A DNA stretch of 64,000 nt from Flavobacteriales bacterium (GTDB lineage Bacteria; Bacteroidota; Bacteroidia; Flavobacteriales_D; Crocinitomicaceae): assembly GCA_015665275.1 (NCBI GenBank), contig JADFAL010000047.1:1-64000 (forward strand), in the 5' to 3' direction. How positions within the stretch are numbered: position 1 is the stretch's first letter; each line of letters begins with the position of its first letter. Position numbers and translations under genes: made by a program. Below are positions 25,977 through 35,086 of this stretch, piece after piece. Under the pieces are notes generated by a model, which made no database searches, had not been told where the DNA came from, and worked only from the letters and a program-made list of their open reading frames with translations.

Positions 25977-26438
25977 ATGCTATCAAAAGAAGAACGAAGA
26001 GCCCTCAATACCGCCTTTTGGGATGGATTTCGCAAAGAAATGCGAAACATCAAATCAGTGAATGGTCGTGGCATCAATTGGATCAATTATCCATCTGACG
26101 TTAAGGACATTTATATTCGTCTTGAAGCAGATCATTCTGGAGCAAGAGTGTGTGTTGATATCCAACCAAAGGACGACAGTATTCGTTCGATTCTCTGGGA
26201 GCAATTTACAGAACTCCGAACTGTAATGGAGAAAGAAGTCGGAGTGGCTGAATGGAACGAATTTGACCGTGTTTTTCAAGGCCGAAACGTTTCAAGAGTG
26301 TCGTGGAACCTGAAGGACGCTAATTTCTATCAGGAAGACGGTAGGCTTCGAATCAAAGACTTTTTACGGTCCAAATTGGTTCAGTTTGATGCATTTTATC
26401 AGGAATACAAAGAAATATTAATATTACTCGCCGAGTAA
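25977..26438 (+). CDS. DUF4268 family protein
   Basis: 153 residues matching the DUF4268 family: LNTAFWDGFRKEM, INWINYP, IYIRLEAD and VSRVSWNLKDANFYQEDGR. This family occurs both alone and at the C-terminus of nuclease or restriction-related proteins; here it stands alone, so no defence role is implied. No signal peptide or membrane segment. The ATG at 25977 is chosen because the -7 box overlaps the alternative TTG at 25968. Confidence 0.82.
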   Translation: MLSKEERRALNTAFWDGFRKEMRNIKSVNGRGINWINYPSDVKDIYIRLEADHSGARVCVDIQPKDDSIRSILWEQFTELRTVMEKEVGVAEWNEFDRVFQGRNVSRVSWNLKDANFYQEDGRLRIKDFLRSKLVQFDAFYQEYKEILILLAE

Positions 26439-26461
26439 CTTCAAAATCGTACTTTTACGCC

Positions 26462-27259
26462 ATGATTAAGCACTTGTTATCGATCGGATTTATTGGATTA
26501 TTATCCCAATCTCAAGCCCAGACACAGGTCTATGAGGAAGATTTCGAAAGTGGAATCCCAGTTAGTTATACATTGATTGACAACGATGGCTTGACACCAA
26601 ATCAGGCAACGTCAGCATTTGCTGATGCATGGATTTCCTTACCAAATCCATTGGATTCTATGGACACTGTTGTTGGTTCCACCTCTTTTTTTGAACCCAC
26701 AGGAACTGCTGATCGTTGGTTAATCACACCTCAAATTACACTTGGAGCGTATGGCAACTTTGTGTATTGGGAAGGTCTATCTGATGATCCTTCGTTCCCA
26801 GATGGTTATTTCGTTTTGGCGTCTCGAACAGATACACAAATTTCTAGTTTTACGGACACCGTAGCGATTGTATTTGCGGAATTGGCTGCATGGACTTTGA
26901 ACAGTGCAAGCTTGAGTGACGCCGGATTGGATGGAGAAACAGTGCACTTGGCCTTTGTCAATCGTACATTCGATGGATTCAAATTGTATCTTGATTCTAT
27001 TACTGTTTTTGTAGACGATCCAGTAGGATTGCAGGAAGAACAGCCTTTACAAGTAGAATTCGGGCCGAACCCTACTTCTGATAGAGTATATTTCAGCGTG
27101 CAGCCCGATGCTATCGAGGTCTATACACTTTCTGGCTCGGTTGTAAAGAGCTTTGAAAATACCCAACAAATTTCTCTAGCAGAATTGCCTGCAGGAATGT
27201 ACTGGATGGAGATTCGTAAAGGAACGGCGGTAGTTCGCGAAAAGATCATTAAACGCTAA
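26462..27259 (+). CDS. Secreted protein with cleaved-adhesin-like domain and T9SS sorting domain
   Basis: 265 residues. Signal peptide (to SQAQ), then a beta-jellyroll of the choice-of-anchor/cleaved-adhesin type at about 22-185 (VYEEDFESGIPVSYTLIDND, DRWLITPQITLG, DGFKLYLDSITVF), then a type A T9SS domain at about 190-265 (VEFGPNPTSDRVYF, ending REKIIKR). It should be exported and attached to the surface or released. The stop overlaps the convergent lipoprotein gene's stop by four bases. Cleaved-adhesin domains occur with proteases such as gingipains; here the domain is alone. Confidence 0.88.
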   Translation: MIKHLLSIGFIGLLSQSQAQTQVYEEDFESGIPVSYTLIDNDGLTPNQATSAFADAWISLPNPLDSMDTVVGSTSFFEPTGTADRWLITPQITLGAYGNFVYWEGLSDDPSFPDGYFVLASRTDTQISSFTDTVAIVFAELAAWTLNSASLSDAGLDGETVHLAFVNRTFDGFKLYLDSITVFVDDPVGLQEEQPLQVEFGPNPTSDRVYFSVQPDAIEVYTLSGSVVKSFENTQQISLAELPAGMYWMEIRKGTAVVREKIIKR

Positions 27260-27690
27260 AGCTCAGGAAGCGGAATCAACTCCAGTGTAAATGGGGCTCT
27301 ACCCTTTTTATAAGGTCGCATCACAATTCTGTCATCTTCCAAAACAGAAAGCATAAAGAACCATTCTTTGTCGTGAAACACGATAGACAAAGTTCTCTTG
27401 TCAGAATCTAAATAATAACGTCCTTTTTTCGGAGACGCAGATCCTAAAACTTTCAGCGGAACATAATCCAGCACGCCAGATTCGTGAAATATGAATACCT
27501 CCTTATTGGTTAAATTTGATTGACTAACATCGATATCGTTAACGATCATTTTATTGATTACCCAGACCTTACTATTACCATCACAAAAGAGATCGTCGTA
27601 ATTCACCGATTTTAGCGGATAATTAGACGTACACCCACCAGATAAAAGTGTGATAGCGAGGAATAGCGTAAGGAATGAAACTGCTCGCAT
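27256..27690 (-). CDS. Lipoprotein, lipocalin-like length
   Basis: 144 residues with signal peptide and lipobox SGGC. The mature part has alternating strands (VWVINKMIVNDIDV, RYYLDSDKRTLSIVFHDKEW, RIVMRPY) and would suit a small beta-barrel such as the lipocalin-like lipoproteins common in this phylum; the assignment is from pattern only. Its ATG overlaps the upstream lipoprotein's stop (TAATG), so the two are translationally coupled. Confidence 0.7.
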   Translation of the reverse strand: MRAVSFLTLFLAITLLSGGCTSNYPLKSVNYDDLFCDGNSKVWVINKMIVNDIDVSQSNLTNKEVFIFHESGVLDYVPLKVLGSASPKKGRYYLDSDKRTLSIVFHDKEWFFMLSVLEDDRIVMRPYKKGRAPFTLELIPLPEL

Positions 27691-28349
27691 TAAAAGATCA
27701 GATTGCTTTGCATTATAGATCCGTAAATCTCATTCGTTACGGAATCTCGCGTACTTTCGATCAAGGACATGACGCCATCACCGTAATCCAATCCTTCAAT
27801 GGACTTGAATTCGTATTTATCGCCATTCCAGACATACTTGCATTGAAATAAGGTCTCATCTGCTTTAACATACAGCGCCAAAATCAAATCGTTCGCTTCT
27901 GTGCTAACATCCTTTGCAATAAGATCTCCTCGGAATCCATTCACTTGGATCAATTCTCCATTCTCCCGCTCAAATACAATGATATGTCGGATAGGAGGCA
28001 GTGGCTCGTTACTTCCTTTAAGCATTACACCAGCTTTAACCTCTAAAATAAAAGCATCCTCAATTGGAACGTTATTCTTAAACGGTATTATTTTGAAATT
28101 CTTCGGAGAACATTCTGCAATGAGCCCTAATGAATCGCTGAGTACACAGATGTCTAATTCTTTTAGAATTTCGAGGTACTTCGGGTTATCAAATGAATCA
28201 TCAGAAAAATTGGTTACCTGGTCTTCAATTTGGCTTTTGCCTCCAATTTGATCCGTTGTAGAAGTTGTCTTCTTCGCCACCTCTGATTCACATGAAATCA
28301 AGACTAGTAGGGCAAGTAAGTATAGGGGAAATTGTTTCATCACATTCAT
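27690..28349 (-). CDS. Lipoprotein of unknown function
   Basis: 219 residues. The signal peptide ends in lipobox LISC (lipidated Cys near residue 20). The mature part has a charged linker to about residue 50 and an alpha/beta-looking domain (CVLSDSLGLIAECSPKNFKI, HIIVFERENGELIQVNGF, CKYVWNGDKYEF). No family recognised. It is translationally coupled to the following lipoprotein gene through TAATG, so the pair probably forms one unit. A start at 28340 (MKQFPLYLL) is equally possible. Confidence 0.7.
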   Translation of the reverse strand: MNVMKQFPLYLLALLVLISCESEVAKKTTSTTDQIGGKSQIEDQVTNFSDDSFDNPKYLEILKELDICVLSDSLGLIAECSPKNFKIIPFKNNVPIEDAFILEVKAGVMLKGSNEPLPPIRHIIVFERENGELIQVNGFRGDLIAKDVSTEANDLILALYVKADETLFQCKYVWNGDKYEFKSIEGLDYGDGVMSLIESTRDSVTNEIYGSIMQSNLIF

Positions 28350-28369
28350 AATTCAGAAATCAGCAATAG

Positions 28370-29221
28370 TTACGGAAATACCTGAACCGCCTTTTGCATA
28401 GAGTTTACGAAAGAATTCGATTGAATTCCGGTTTCAATATGATTGGCGTCGAACCAAGCTATCATTGCTTCCGTTGGCATATTCCCTGTTAAATCGTCTT
28501 TTGCCATAGGACATCCACCGAATCCTTTGATGGCACCGTCAAATCTTCGGCAACCAGCTTCATATGCCGCTTTCACTAGATTTTTCGCATTCTCAGGAGT
28601 CGTATGTAAGTGTGCTCCAAATTCAACTTCGGGCAATTCTTGTATCAAGGTTGAAAAGAGACTGTCAACTATCTCAGGATTCGCTACTCCGATGGTATCC
28701 GAAAGCGCCAGAATCTTCACATCCAATTCTTTGTATAATTTCTCACTCCATTTTGCTACAATATCTGGATGCCATTCTTCGCCATATGGGTTTCCAAACC
28801 CCATTGATAAATACAAAACCAGTTCTTTGTTCGATTTCATTGCAATTTCGCGAATGCCTTCAACTCTTGAAAAGGATTCGTCAATGGTTGCATTCGTATT
28901 TCGTTTTTGAAATTCTTCGGAAACTGAGAATGGATATCCTAGGTACTGAATACGCTCATGAGAAGCTGCATCGTTCGCTCCGCGTTCGTTCGCAATTATC
29001 GCTAACAACTTACTATCAGAACTGTTCAAGCCTTCCAAAACCTCCGCCGTATCTCGCATCTGAGGAATTGCCTTTGGAGAAACGAAACTTCCAAAATCAA
29101 TGGTATCAAAACCACACTCCAACAAACCATTGATATAATCAATTTTCACTTCTGTCGGGATGAAATCATGGAGTCCTTGCATGGCATCGCGCGGACATTC
29201 GATCAACTTCAATTTTTGCAT
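28370..29221 (-). CDS. Hydroxymethylglutaryl-CoA lyase-like enzyme
   Basis: 283 residues of the HMGL-like TIM-barrel family. Visible are the N-terminal IECPRDAMQG (Arg and Asp of the metal site), LSDTIGVANPE, the HLHTTPENA metal-binding His pair and GFGGCPMAKDDLTGN, which holds the catalytic Cys of HMG-CoA lyase. It would split HMG-CoA into acetoacetate and acetyl-CoA in leucine breakdown. The ATG at 29221 begins the family's normal N-terminus; a TTG at 29236 would add five residues and touch the pyrD stop. It directly follows pyrD, with no metabolic link evident. Confidence 0.88.
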   Translation of the reverse strand: MQKLKLIECPRDAMQGLHDFIPTEVKIDYINGLLECGFDTIDFGSFVSPKAIPQMRDTAEVLEGLNSSDSKLLAIIANERGANDAASHERIQYLGYPFSVSEEFQKRNTNATIDESFSRVEGIREIAMKSNKELVLYLSMGFGNPYGEEWHPDIVAKWSEKLYKELDVKILALSDTIGVANPEIVDSLFSTLIQELPEVEFGAHLHTTPENAKNLVKAAYEAGCRRFDGAIKGFGGCPMAKDDLTGNMPTEAMIAWFDANHIETGIQSNSFVNSMQKAVQVFP

Positions 29222-29236
29222 ACTTAAAAATACCAA

Positions 29237-30268
29237 TTATCCCTTAGACAGAATCGCCTTATTGATATCCTTCACTAGACGGGGGCCTTCATAAATAAAG
29301 CCTGTGTATAATTGCACTAAATCAGCCCCAGCTTCCATTTTCTCCAATGCGTCTTCGGCCGAGTGAATTCCTCCTACACCAATAATTGGGAAGGCTTTGT
29401 TAGATGTATCCGCTAAATAACGGATTACCTCTGTTGATCTAGATTTAACTGGCTTTCCAGAAAGTCCTCCTGCCCCAATTTCCTCAATGCGTTCTTTGGA
29501 TGTTTTTAAGCCCTCTCGACTAATTGTTGTATTTGCAGCGATCACTCCATCCAGTTGAGTATCCTTGATAATCTCAATGATGTCATCTAGTTGCTCGTTC
29601 GTTAAATCTGGAGCAATTTTCAATAGGATAGGCTTTCTTGATTCCTTTTTATTGTTCAAATCCTGCAAGGTCTGTAGCAATTGCGTGAGCGGCTCTTTTT
29701 CCTGCAGCGCGCGCAAATTTGGCGTGTTTGGCGACGAAACATTAACTACAAAGTAGTCTACGTAATCGAACAAAGCATTGAAGGTGATGATATAGTCTTC
29801 CGTAGCGGATTCGTTCGGAGTTACCTTGTTCTTTCCAATGTTCCCGCCAATGACGAGTTTAGTCTTACGCTTTTTAAGATTGGACACAGCATTTTCTACA
29901 CCATCATTATTGAACCCCATTCGGTTGATGATGGCCTCATCCTCTTTTAGTCGGAACAAACGTGGTTTATCATTTCCGGGCTGCCCTTTTGGTGTAACTG
30001 TTCCCACTTCAATGAATCCAAAGCCACAGTAAGCAAGATCGTTATACATGGATGCATTCTTATCAAAACCAGCCGCAAGTCCCACAGGGTTCTCGAATTC
30101 GATTCCGAACAGCTCTCGTTTCAAGCGATCATCCTTAACACGGTACATTCCGTTCCAGATTCCTTTCATCCCTGGAATACGCAGAATGAACCGAATCATA
30201 CCTACTGTTTTGTAATGTATTTTCTCCGGATCGAATTTGAACAGGATGGATCGAACTAGCTTGAACAT
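29237..30268 (-). CDS. pyrD: Dihydroorotate dehydrogenase (quinone), class 2
   Basis: 343 residues with the class 2 hallmarks: an N-terminal extension for membrane association (about residues 1-45), [40 protein letters not shown], the FMN-site [15 protein letters not shown] and [19 protein letters not shown]. It oxidises dihydroorotate to orotate in pyrimidine synthesis and passes electrons to quinone at the membrane. The length is normal. A TAACTTTG box lies 14 bases upstream of the ATG, directly after the terminator of the preceding gene. Confidence 0.96.
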   Translation of the reverse strand: MFKLVRSILFKFDPEKIHYKTVGMIRFILRIPGMKGIWNGMYRVKDDRLKRELFGIEFENPVGLAAGFDKNASMYNDLAYCGFGFIEVGTVTPKGQPGNDKPRLFRLKEDEAIINRMGFNNDGVENAVSNLKKRKTKLVIGGNIGKNKVTPNESATEDYIITFNALFDYVDYFVVNVSSPNTPNLRALQEKEPLTQLLQTLQDLNNKKESRKPILLKIAPDLTNEQLDDIIEIIKDTQLDGVIAANTTISREGLKTSKERIEEIGAGGLSGKPVKSRSTEVIRYLADTSNKAFPIIGVGGIHSAEDALEKMEAGADLVQLYTGFIYEGPRLVKDINKAILSKG

Positions 30269-30282
30269 AACTAAAGTTTTCG

Positions 30283-30290
30283 CAAAGTTA
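30283..30290 (-). promoter_or_regulatory. Promoter -7 box of pyrD
   Basis: TAACTTTG on the minus strand, an exact TAnnTTTG match ending 14 bases before the ATG, the same sequence and spacing as at the DEAD-box helicase gene (3889-3896). No clear -33 TTG is seen; the region upstream is occupied by a terminator. Confidence 0.55.
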
Positions 30291-30298
30291 TAAACGAA

Positions 30299-30324
30299 AA
30301 AGAGGCGACCGAAGCCGCCTCTTT
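30299..30324 (-). terminator. Terminator of the PorG-like gene, cUUCGg tetraloop
   Basis: Stem AAAGAGGCG (30299-30307) with CGCCTCTTT (30316-30324). On the minus strand the loop core reads C-TTCG-G, the extra-stable tetraloop, and a T run follows. It lies between the barrel gene and pyrD and overlaps the pyrD promoter region. Confidence 0.85.
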
Positions 30325-30351
30325 AATTCTTTCAAAAAAATATGAACAGTC

Positions 30352-31302
30352 TTAGAACTTGTAACGTCCTCTCCAACGGTTCGATCGACGCGATTTCGCG
30401 TAATCTTTATAAGTAATGTTTCTTGCAACAACAATGTTAATCGTGTAAAACGCATCGTTTTGAGTGTCTCCACGTTGCTGATCTGCAGCGAACCATGAAA
30501 TGTTCTCAGTTGCAGGATTGGATAACAAAGCTGATTGCTCACCGTATTCGGCCAACAAAAGGTCGCGATCGTAGTACGTTCCGCTTACATCATCCATGTA
30601 ATCTGTAAATGTCTTAATGTACGTTGCTTCGATTCCTAATCTCCACATACGGCCAATTCCCATTCGCATACCAATACCAAAAGGAATGGTAGCTGTTACC
30701 CCTAGAACTTCAGAGGGTCCATCTGGTAAACCTTGCCCTTCTGTACGAAGCGGACGAAGTGCTACCCAGTTACCATTGTAACGTGCTTTCGGGTTAAAGT
30801 AATTAACTCCTGCTCCTGTAAAGATGTACACTTGTTCGTTGCGATTTTTCATTTTACGACGGTGCCCACCTAAACCATAACGGTTTCCAAATTTTTCGTT
30901 TGCAATCAGAATTACCTCAATTCTCTGTTGCAATTCAAAAAACATTGAACGGAAATGCAAGTTACGAGACTGACGAACGATTTCGTTGGTCAAAGCATCG
31001 TCACCGCGTACCATACCAATATTCAATGTAGTTGATGTAGCCCATCTTGGGTGAAAACGGAAACGATAACCAACCATTCCGCCAAGACTAGTTGAAGGCC
31101 AATCCAAATCGGCAAGGCTGTAATCCGTACCAATTTGATCTCTTCCTCCCAAGTCTCCAAGGAATTGTGTTGCACCGAAACCGAAAAGAATCTCTTTTTT
31201 ATTCAACGCCCAGTTACTCTGAGTATTGAAGTTGGTGTGCTGCGCATGCGAGTAGGAAGCTGTCGCAGCAAATAGTAGTAATAGAAAAAATGAATTTCTC
31301 AT
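30352..31302 (-). CDS. Outer-membrane beta-barrel protein, PorG-like (DUF6089)
   Basis: 316 residues from the ATG at 31302, which begins a good signal peptide (MRNSFFLLLLFAATASYS). The mature part is beta-rich with an early EILFGFGATQFLGDLGG motif and YRFRFHPRWATSTTLNIGMV, the pattern of the DUF6089/PorG family of T9SS outer-membrane components. Its C-terminus ends in Lys/Arg residues and Phe. The assignment to PorG itself is moderate. It follows the sigma factor and membrane protein genes but has its own promoter (31343-31373). A role in T9SS assembly is plausible. Confidence 0.62.
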   Translation of the reverse strand: MRNSFFLLLLFAATASYSHAQHTNFNTQSNWALNKKEILFGFGATQFLGDLGGRDQIGTDYSLADLDWPSTSLGGMVGYRFRFHPRWATSTTLNIGMVRGDDALTNEIVRQSRNLHFRSMFFELQQRIEVILIANEKFGNRYGLGGHRRKMKNRNEQVYIFTGAGVNYFNPKARYNGNWVALRPLRTEGQGLPDGPSEVLGVTATIPFGIGMRMGIGRMWRLGIEATYIKTFTDYMDDVSGTYYDRDLLLAEYGEQSALLSNPATENISWFAADQQRGDTQNDAFYTINIVVARNITYKDYAKSRRSNRWRGRYKF

Positions 31303-31342
31303 TCCAGTTAAGTTTGAGGTATTTACCTGTTTTTCAACGCTA

Positions 31343-31373
31343 CAAAAATATGAATGTTTTTGTAACTGTGCAA
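31343..31373 (-). promoter_or_regulatory. Promoter of the PorG-like gene
   Basis: On the minus strand TTG (31373-31371) and -7 box TATTTTTG (31350-31343) are 20 bases apart, a full match to the Bacteroidota promoter plan. It lies about 40 bases upstream of the ATG at 31302. Confidence 0.65.
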
Positions 31374-31452
31374 TTATTGAGGTTAACATTTTATTAAACG
31401 TCAAATGTTGAAGAATGGTTGCCCGAATTGAGCCTTCAATTCCTTTGAGTTA

Positions 31453-32238
31453 TTAAGGATGCGTTGTCAATGAAAATTTCTTGAGTTGCACTGGGTTTCC
31501 GTCACGATCTTCTGCCTTGAAATTAGAGAATGTAACTTCAATTGGCGATCCACAATCGCGAATTTCATCACAAACTTGATCTGGAAGTCTATTTCCGCGA
31601 ATTCTTGCCGTAATATCACGAGCACATGAACGGTATTGGATTGTATACTGATGGATGAGAACTCCTCCGTTAACTTGGATTCCAAGAGGGTCACAGAAAT
31701 CTTTGAAAGCAATAGGACCTCCGGAAACTCCAGCTACGTTTGGAAGACCAGCCTCAACCTTCTTCTCTTCAACTTCGTTTTCCTGCGTTGTTCTAGCAGC
31801 CGTATTGTTTACTGATTCTTCAACTGGATTTTCATTCACGGCAACAGAAGGGGGTACTTCAGGAGTAACAGGTTGTGTGTTATTTTCTTCAACTGGGACT
31901 TCTGGTGAAGAATCAGCACTTGACTCAAGCTTCTGATTTTCAGTAGATTTTAGTGTTTCCCGAACAACCGAATTCTTTTCCTCGTCGTTGGTTGCCGACA
32001 TGGCTAAAACATTGTTCTGCTTCGGATCTTTATCTGGTGCATCCGAACTGGAAAGTGTTACGGCAGTTACGATAATAGCAACTGTTGCAACACCAACTGT
32101 TCCATAGAACCAATTCGTTTGCCAGTAGGGTTTTCCGAGACCTTTCGCACCATTAACCACATTTGCGAAATCCTGTTTAGACCGTATTTGCTCTGAGCTT
32201 AGTTGCTTGCGGTCTAAAATGGTCTTTATTTTTTCCAT
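31453..32238 (-). CDS. Single-pass membrane protein following the sigma factor gene (possible anti-sigma factor)
   Basis: 261 residues. The N-terminal ~37 residues are cytosolic and charged (EKIKTILDRKQLSSEQIRSK), one transmembrane helix follows at about 45-63 (GTVGVATVAIIVTAVTL), then a ~100-residue low-complexity Glu/Pro/Thr/Asn periplasmic linker and a folded C-terminal domain with four Cys (FKDFCDPLG, YRSCARDITA, VCDEIRDCGS). The gene begins 8 bases after the ECF sigma factor and shares its operon. Size and topology suit an anti-sigma factor, but no known anti-sigma domain is visible. Confidence 0.7.
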   Translation of the reverse strand: MEKIKTILDRKQLSSEQIRSKQDFANVVNGAKGLGKPYWQTNWFYGTVGVATVAIIVTAVTLSSSDAPDKDPKQNNVLAMSATNDEEKNSVVRETLKSTENQKLESSADSSPEVPVEENNTQPVTPEVPPSVAVNENPVEESVNNTAARTTQENEVEEKKVEAGLPNVAGVSGGPIAFKDFCDPLGIQVNGGVLIHQYTIQYRSCARDITARIRGNRLPDQVCDEIRDCGSPIEVTFSNFKAEDRDGNPVQLKKFSLTTHP

Positions 32239-32246
32239 TTGTATTA

Positions 32247-32813
32247 TTATTTCATAAATAGCTTCTTTAACCTCTCGAGTGCCCTGAAGGTCCGTACCTT
32301 TGCATTGTTCTCCGTAATTTCAAGGATCTCGCCGATTTCTCGGTACGATCGTTTCTCGAAATAACGCAATTCGATCAATTGCAAATCTCCATCTTTCAAC
32401 AAAGACAAACATTGTAACAGCTTTTTCTTGTTAGTTGCGGAATCGTCTTCTTCAAATTCCTCCACCATCTCGAAAAGGTGCATGCTTTCTACGCTTACCG
32501 TCCTTCTTGCTTTTCTATCGCGAAATGCCTGGTATAATTCGCTTTTCGCAATGCGATATAGCCAAGAAGAAAATGGTACTCCTCTGTATTCGTACTTATG
32601 TAAGTTTTTCAACGCTTTAATAAATACTTGAGAAGTGACATCGAAAGCCAAATGTTCATCATCCATCCGTTGATAGATGTAGCGAAATATCTGTTCATGA
32701 TATTTCTGATACAGTGGTCCGAATCGCTCCGGATTATCCTTTGCCGCCTGAATAATACCCAACTCCTCTTGGAGACGGTCATTCGTCTGGTGGTAAACAG
32801 GGTTCACTGCCAT
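32247..32813 (-). CDS. ECF-type RNA polymerase sigma factor
   Basis: 188 residues. Region 2 spans about 25-95 (FGPLYQKYHEQIFRYIYQRM, VTSQVFIKALKNL, FSSWLYRIAKSELYQAFRDR) and region 4 about 125-185 (LIELRYFEKRSYREIGEILE, then ENNAKVRTFRALERLKKLF). No signal peptide. In this phylum some ECF factors (SigP of Porphyromonas) direct T9SS genes. Its neighbours, a membrane protein and a PorG-like barrel on the same strand, make control of secretion or envelope stress a reasonable inference. Confidence 0.93.
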   Translation of the reverse strand: MAVNPVYHQTNDRLQEELGIIQAAKDNPERFGPLYQKYHEQIFRYIYQRMDDEHLAFDVTSQVFIKALKNLHKYEYRGVPFSSWLYRIAKSELYQAFRDRKARRTVSVESMHLFEMVEEFEEDDSATNKKKLLQCLSLLKDGDLQLIELRYFEKRSYREIGEILEITENNAKVRTFRALERLKKLFMK

Positions 32814-33002
32814 TGGTTCTGGTTTAAAATAGTTCTAGTTTGGTTTTATAAAGCTTGCAGACTTTATACTCCCATAACTGTTAATAATACATTTGGTTAC
32901 AATGTCTAACGCAAAAACGTTGCCAATATTATGCATACATATTAAAAGTCTTTGTTAATAAGCATTTACAAATCATTTTTAAGCTACAAAAACTTTCATA
33001 AC

Positions 33003-33992
33003 TTATCGAAAATCACGTAAATAGCTTGTATCTGTCAACGTTTTGAGAAAGGTAATCAAATATTTTTTTTCATCGCTGTTGAGCGTTCGATTTCTGATGC
33101 GAGCGTCTTGGTACTCCCCACCCGCCCCTCCAGTGGCGTAGTGATTTACTACTTCCTCCAGAGTACTCATAGAACCATCATGCATGTACGGAGCTGTTAG
33201 GGCTATGTTTCGAAGACTAGGTACCTTGAATGCCCCAGTTTTAAGCTCATCACCCGCAATTCGATACTTGCCCGGATCATCACCATAACCTTTATACAAT
33301 CCATTATTCAGTGCTTCGTAATTGGTGAAATTCGGCAACGAATGGCATTGAATGCATTGCAGGCTATTGAACAATTCCCAACCTTTCTTGACATCATCAG
33401 AAATCTCTCCATCACCGCTAAGGAAACGATCAAACTCACTGTTCTTGGACTCAAGTGTTCGTTGAAAGGATGCCAAGGCCCGCGTCACAACCCAAGCATC
33501 CAAGTCTCTTTTATAAAGCTGACGGGCAGCATCCACATAGTGTGGAACGGTATTCAAACGCTTGATTAAGTCGCCCATGGGCATGTTCATTTCATTTGAA
33601 TCCTGAATGGGAACAATAGCCTGTTCTTCGAGCGTTTTAATATGTGCATCAAACATGAATACGGGAGCATCAGCAACATTCAAAATGGAAGATGCATTTC
33701 GGAAGGATAACTTGCCTCCCACTCCTTCAGACTTTACCTTCCCGTCCGTAAACGCCAATTCAGGTTTGTGGCAATTAGCACAAGAAGTTGATCTATCAAT
33801 GGAAAGACTTGGATCAAAAAACAATGCTTTACCAAAATCTTCTTTTGTATCGAACGCGTAATCCTCCTCCAACTCTCCGCTTCCAACAGTTGCTCCTGCA
33901 TCAATCTGGTAAGTAGAAAAAATGCGATAAGCGCCAAAAGCTGCAATCAACATCAAAAATAGAATGAATACGATCCTTCCTGATTTGCTCAT
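33003..33992 (-). CDS. Dihaem cytochrome c peroxidase, membrane-anchored
   Basis: 329 residues with one N-terminal transmembrane segment (IVFILFLMLIAAFGAYRIF), two haem c motifs, CANCH at about residue 73 and CIQCH at about 215, and the conserved GKALFFDPSLS and PSLRNIALTAPYMHDGS segments of the CcpA/MauG superfamily. It should reduce hydrogen peroxide in the periplasm with electrons from cytochrome c. Candidate Met and His axial ligands (MHDGSM, MNMPMG) are present. It is divergent from the DUF4421 gene and monocistronic. Confidence 0.93.
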   Translation of the reverse strand: MSKSGRIVFILFLMLIAAFGAYRIFSTYQIDAGATVGSGELEEDYAFDTKEDFGKALFFDPSLSIDRSTSCANCHKPELAFTDGKVKSEGVGGKLSFRNASSILNVADAPVFMFDAHIKTLEEQAIVPIQDSNEMNMPMGDLIKRLNTVPHYVDAARQLYKRDLDAWVVTRALASFQRTLESKNSEFDRFLSGDGEISDDVKKGWELFNSLQCIQCHSLPNFTNYEALNNGLYKGYGDDPGKYRIAGDELKTGAFKVPSLRNIALTAPYMHDGSMSTLEEVVNHYATGGAGGEYQDARIRNRTLNSDEKKYLITFLKTLTDTSYLRDFR

Positions 33993-34061
33993 TTGTTTAA
34001 TTTCTATCAGTCACACCTTGGAAATATCACCAACTGGTTGAAAGTTACGAATTCTCAATTG

Positions 34062-34089
34062 TTTGACTTTTAGAGATTGATTAATTTTG
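34062..34089 (+). promoter_or_regulatory. Promoter of the DUF4421 gene, near-leaderless
   Basis: TTTG (34062-34065) and TAATTTTG (34082-34089) are 16 bases apart. The -7 box ends 4 bases before the GTG start, so the transcript should have almost no 5' leader. Confidence 0.6.
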
Positions 34090-34093
34090 CCGT

Positions 34094-35086
34094 GTGAAAT
34101 ACACATTTCTATATATCCTACTCTTAATCAGTTCGTCATCCTTTTCACAGGATTCACTTGATACCGTTCCGTACAATTCATATCGCGATAAAATCGTTTT
34201 GTACACTGATTTAGGATTCTCTTCTGCCCCATTTACCGTTCGCGGAGACTTTGGCAACAATGTCAATCGCCTGCGATACCGGCATAATCAGCGTTTGATT
34301 ATGGGGATTGGATTCGCGTATAAATGGGCCGCGTTACGCATTGGTTTTGGTTTACCTGTATTGATGCGACCGGTTAGCAGATACGGCCCCTCCAATTATA
34401 TTGACCTTGGATTTAAATTCAACCTGAAACAAACGTTTTGGGATTTTGATTTCCGGAATTATAACGGATACGTCTTACGCGATGCCTATCAATGGAACGA
34501 TACATTGAACGCGTTATCTCCTAATGCTAAAATGGGACAGACGCGATCTACCAGCTTTTCAATAAATACTTGGTACTTCCGATCCAAAGACTTCAAGATG
34601 AATTCGGTCCTCGGAAAAAAAGGTGATTATAATCGATCTCACGGCACGTGGTACTTCAAGGGCACCTTGAATTTTTTTGGTTCAGCGAATGACGCGGGTG
34701 GAATTCTTCCTATTGAACTGGTAGATACCACAAAGAACATCAATCGCGTTTCTACTATAACTGCTTTAGATATTGGAATTGTTCCTGGTTACGCTTACGT
34801 GTATCGTTGGAATAATTGGCAAGCAGCTGGATTTGGTGGTCTGGGCGGAGTATTGCAATCCAAGTTCTTTGCTGCCGAAGGTCAAGGAAGAGGATTTCTG
34901 GGGTTAGCACCGAGACTTGATCTCAGATTTATTATTGGCTATTCAAAAGCGAGATACTTTTTGTGGATGCACATGAATTTCGACGTGAAATCGATTCGTT
35001 TTCAAGATTTATCCTACCAACAAACGTATAATACTATTCGTGTTATTGGCGGCATACGACTAGACAAAAAGAAGAAAAAGCGATAG
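34094..35086 (+). CDS. DUF4421 family outer-membrane protein
   Basis: 330 residues. A signal peptide (to SFSQD) is followed by a beta-rich protein with IVLYTDLGFSSAPFTV, RLIMGIGFAYKWAALRIGF and LDLRFIIGYS, the pattern of the DUF4421 barrel family of Bacteroidota. Function unknown; an outer-membrane pore or lipid-related barrel is likely. It starts with GTG. The C-terminus is a short Lys/Arg tail after the last strand. Its stop lies inside the first copy of a short direct repeat (35083-35152). Confidence 0.78.
   Translation: MKYTFLYILLLISSSSFSQDSLDTVPYNSYRDKIVLYTDLGFSSAPFTVRGDFGNNVNRLRYRHNQRLIMGIGFAYKWAALRIGFGLPVLMRPVSRYGPSNYIDLGFKFNLKQTFWDFDFRNYNGYVLRDAYQWNDTLNALSPNAKMGQTRSTSFSINTWYFRSKDFKMNSVLGKKGDYNRSHGTWYFKGTLNFFGSANDAGGILPIELVDTTKNINRVSTITALDIGIVPGYAYVYRWNNWQAAGFGGLGGVLQSKFFAAEGQGRGFLGLAPRLDLRFIIGYSKARYFLWMHMNFDVKSIRFQDLSYQQTYNTIRVIGGIRLDKKKKKR

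Noticed and set aside
25977-26438. DUF4268 protein as part of a restriction or defence system
   Set aside because: The protein stands alone, with no nuclease, methylase or helicase partner nearby.
28564-29133. 189-codon frame antisense to the HMG-CoA lyase-like gene
   Set aside because: Shadow of a well-supported enzyme gene, no start context.
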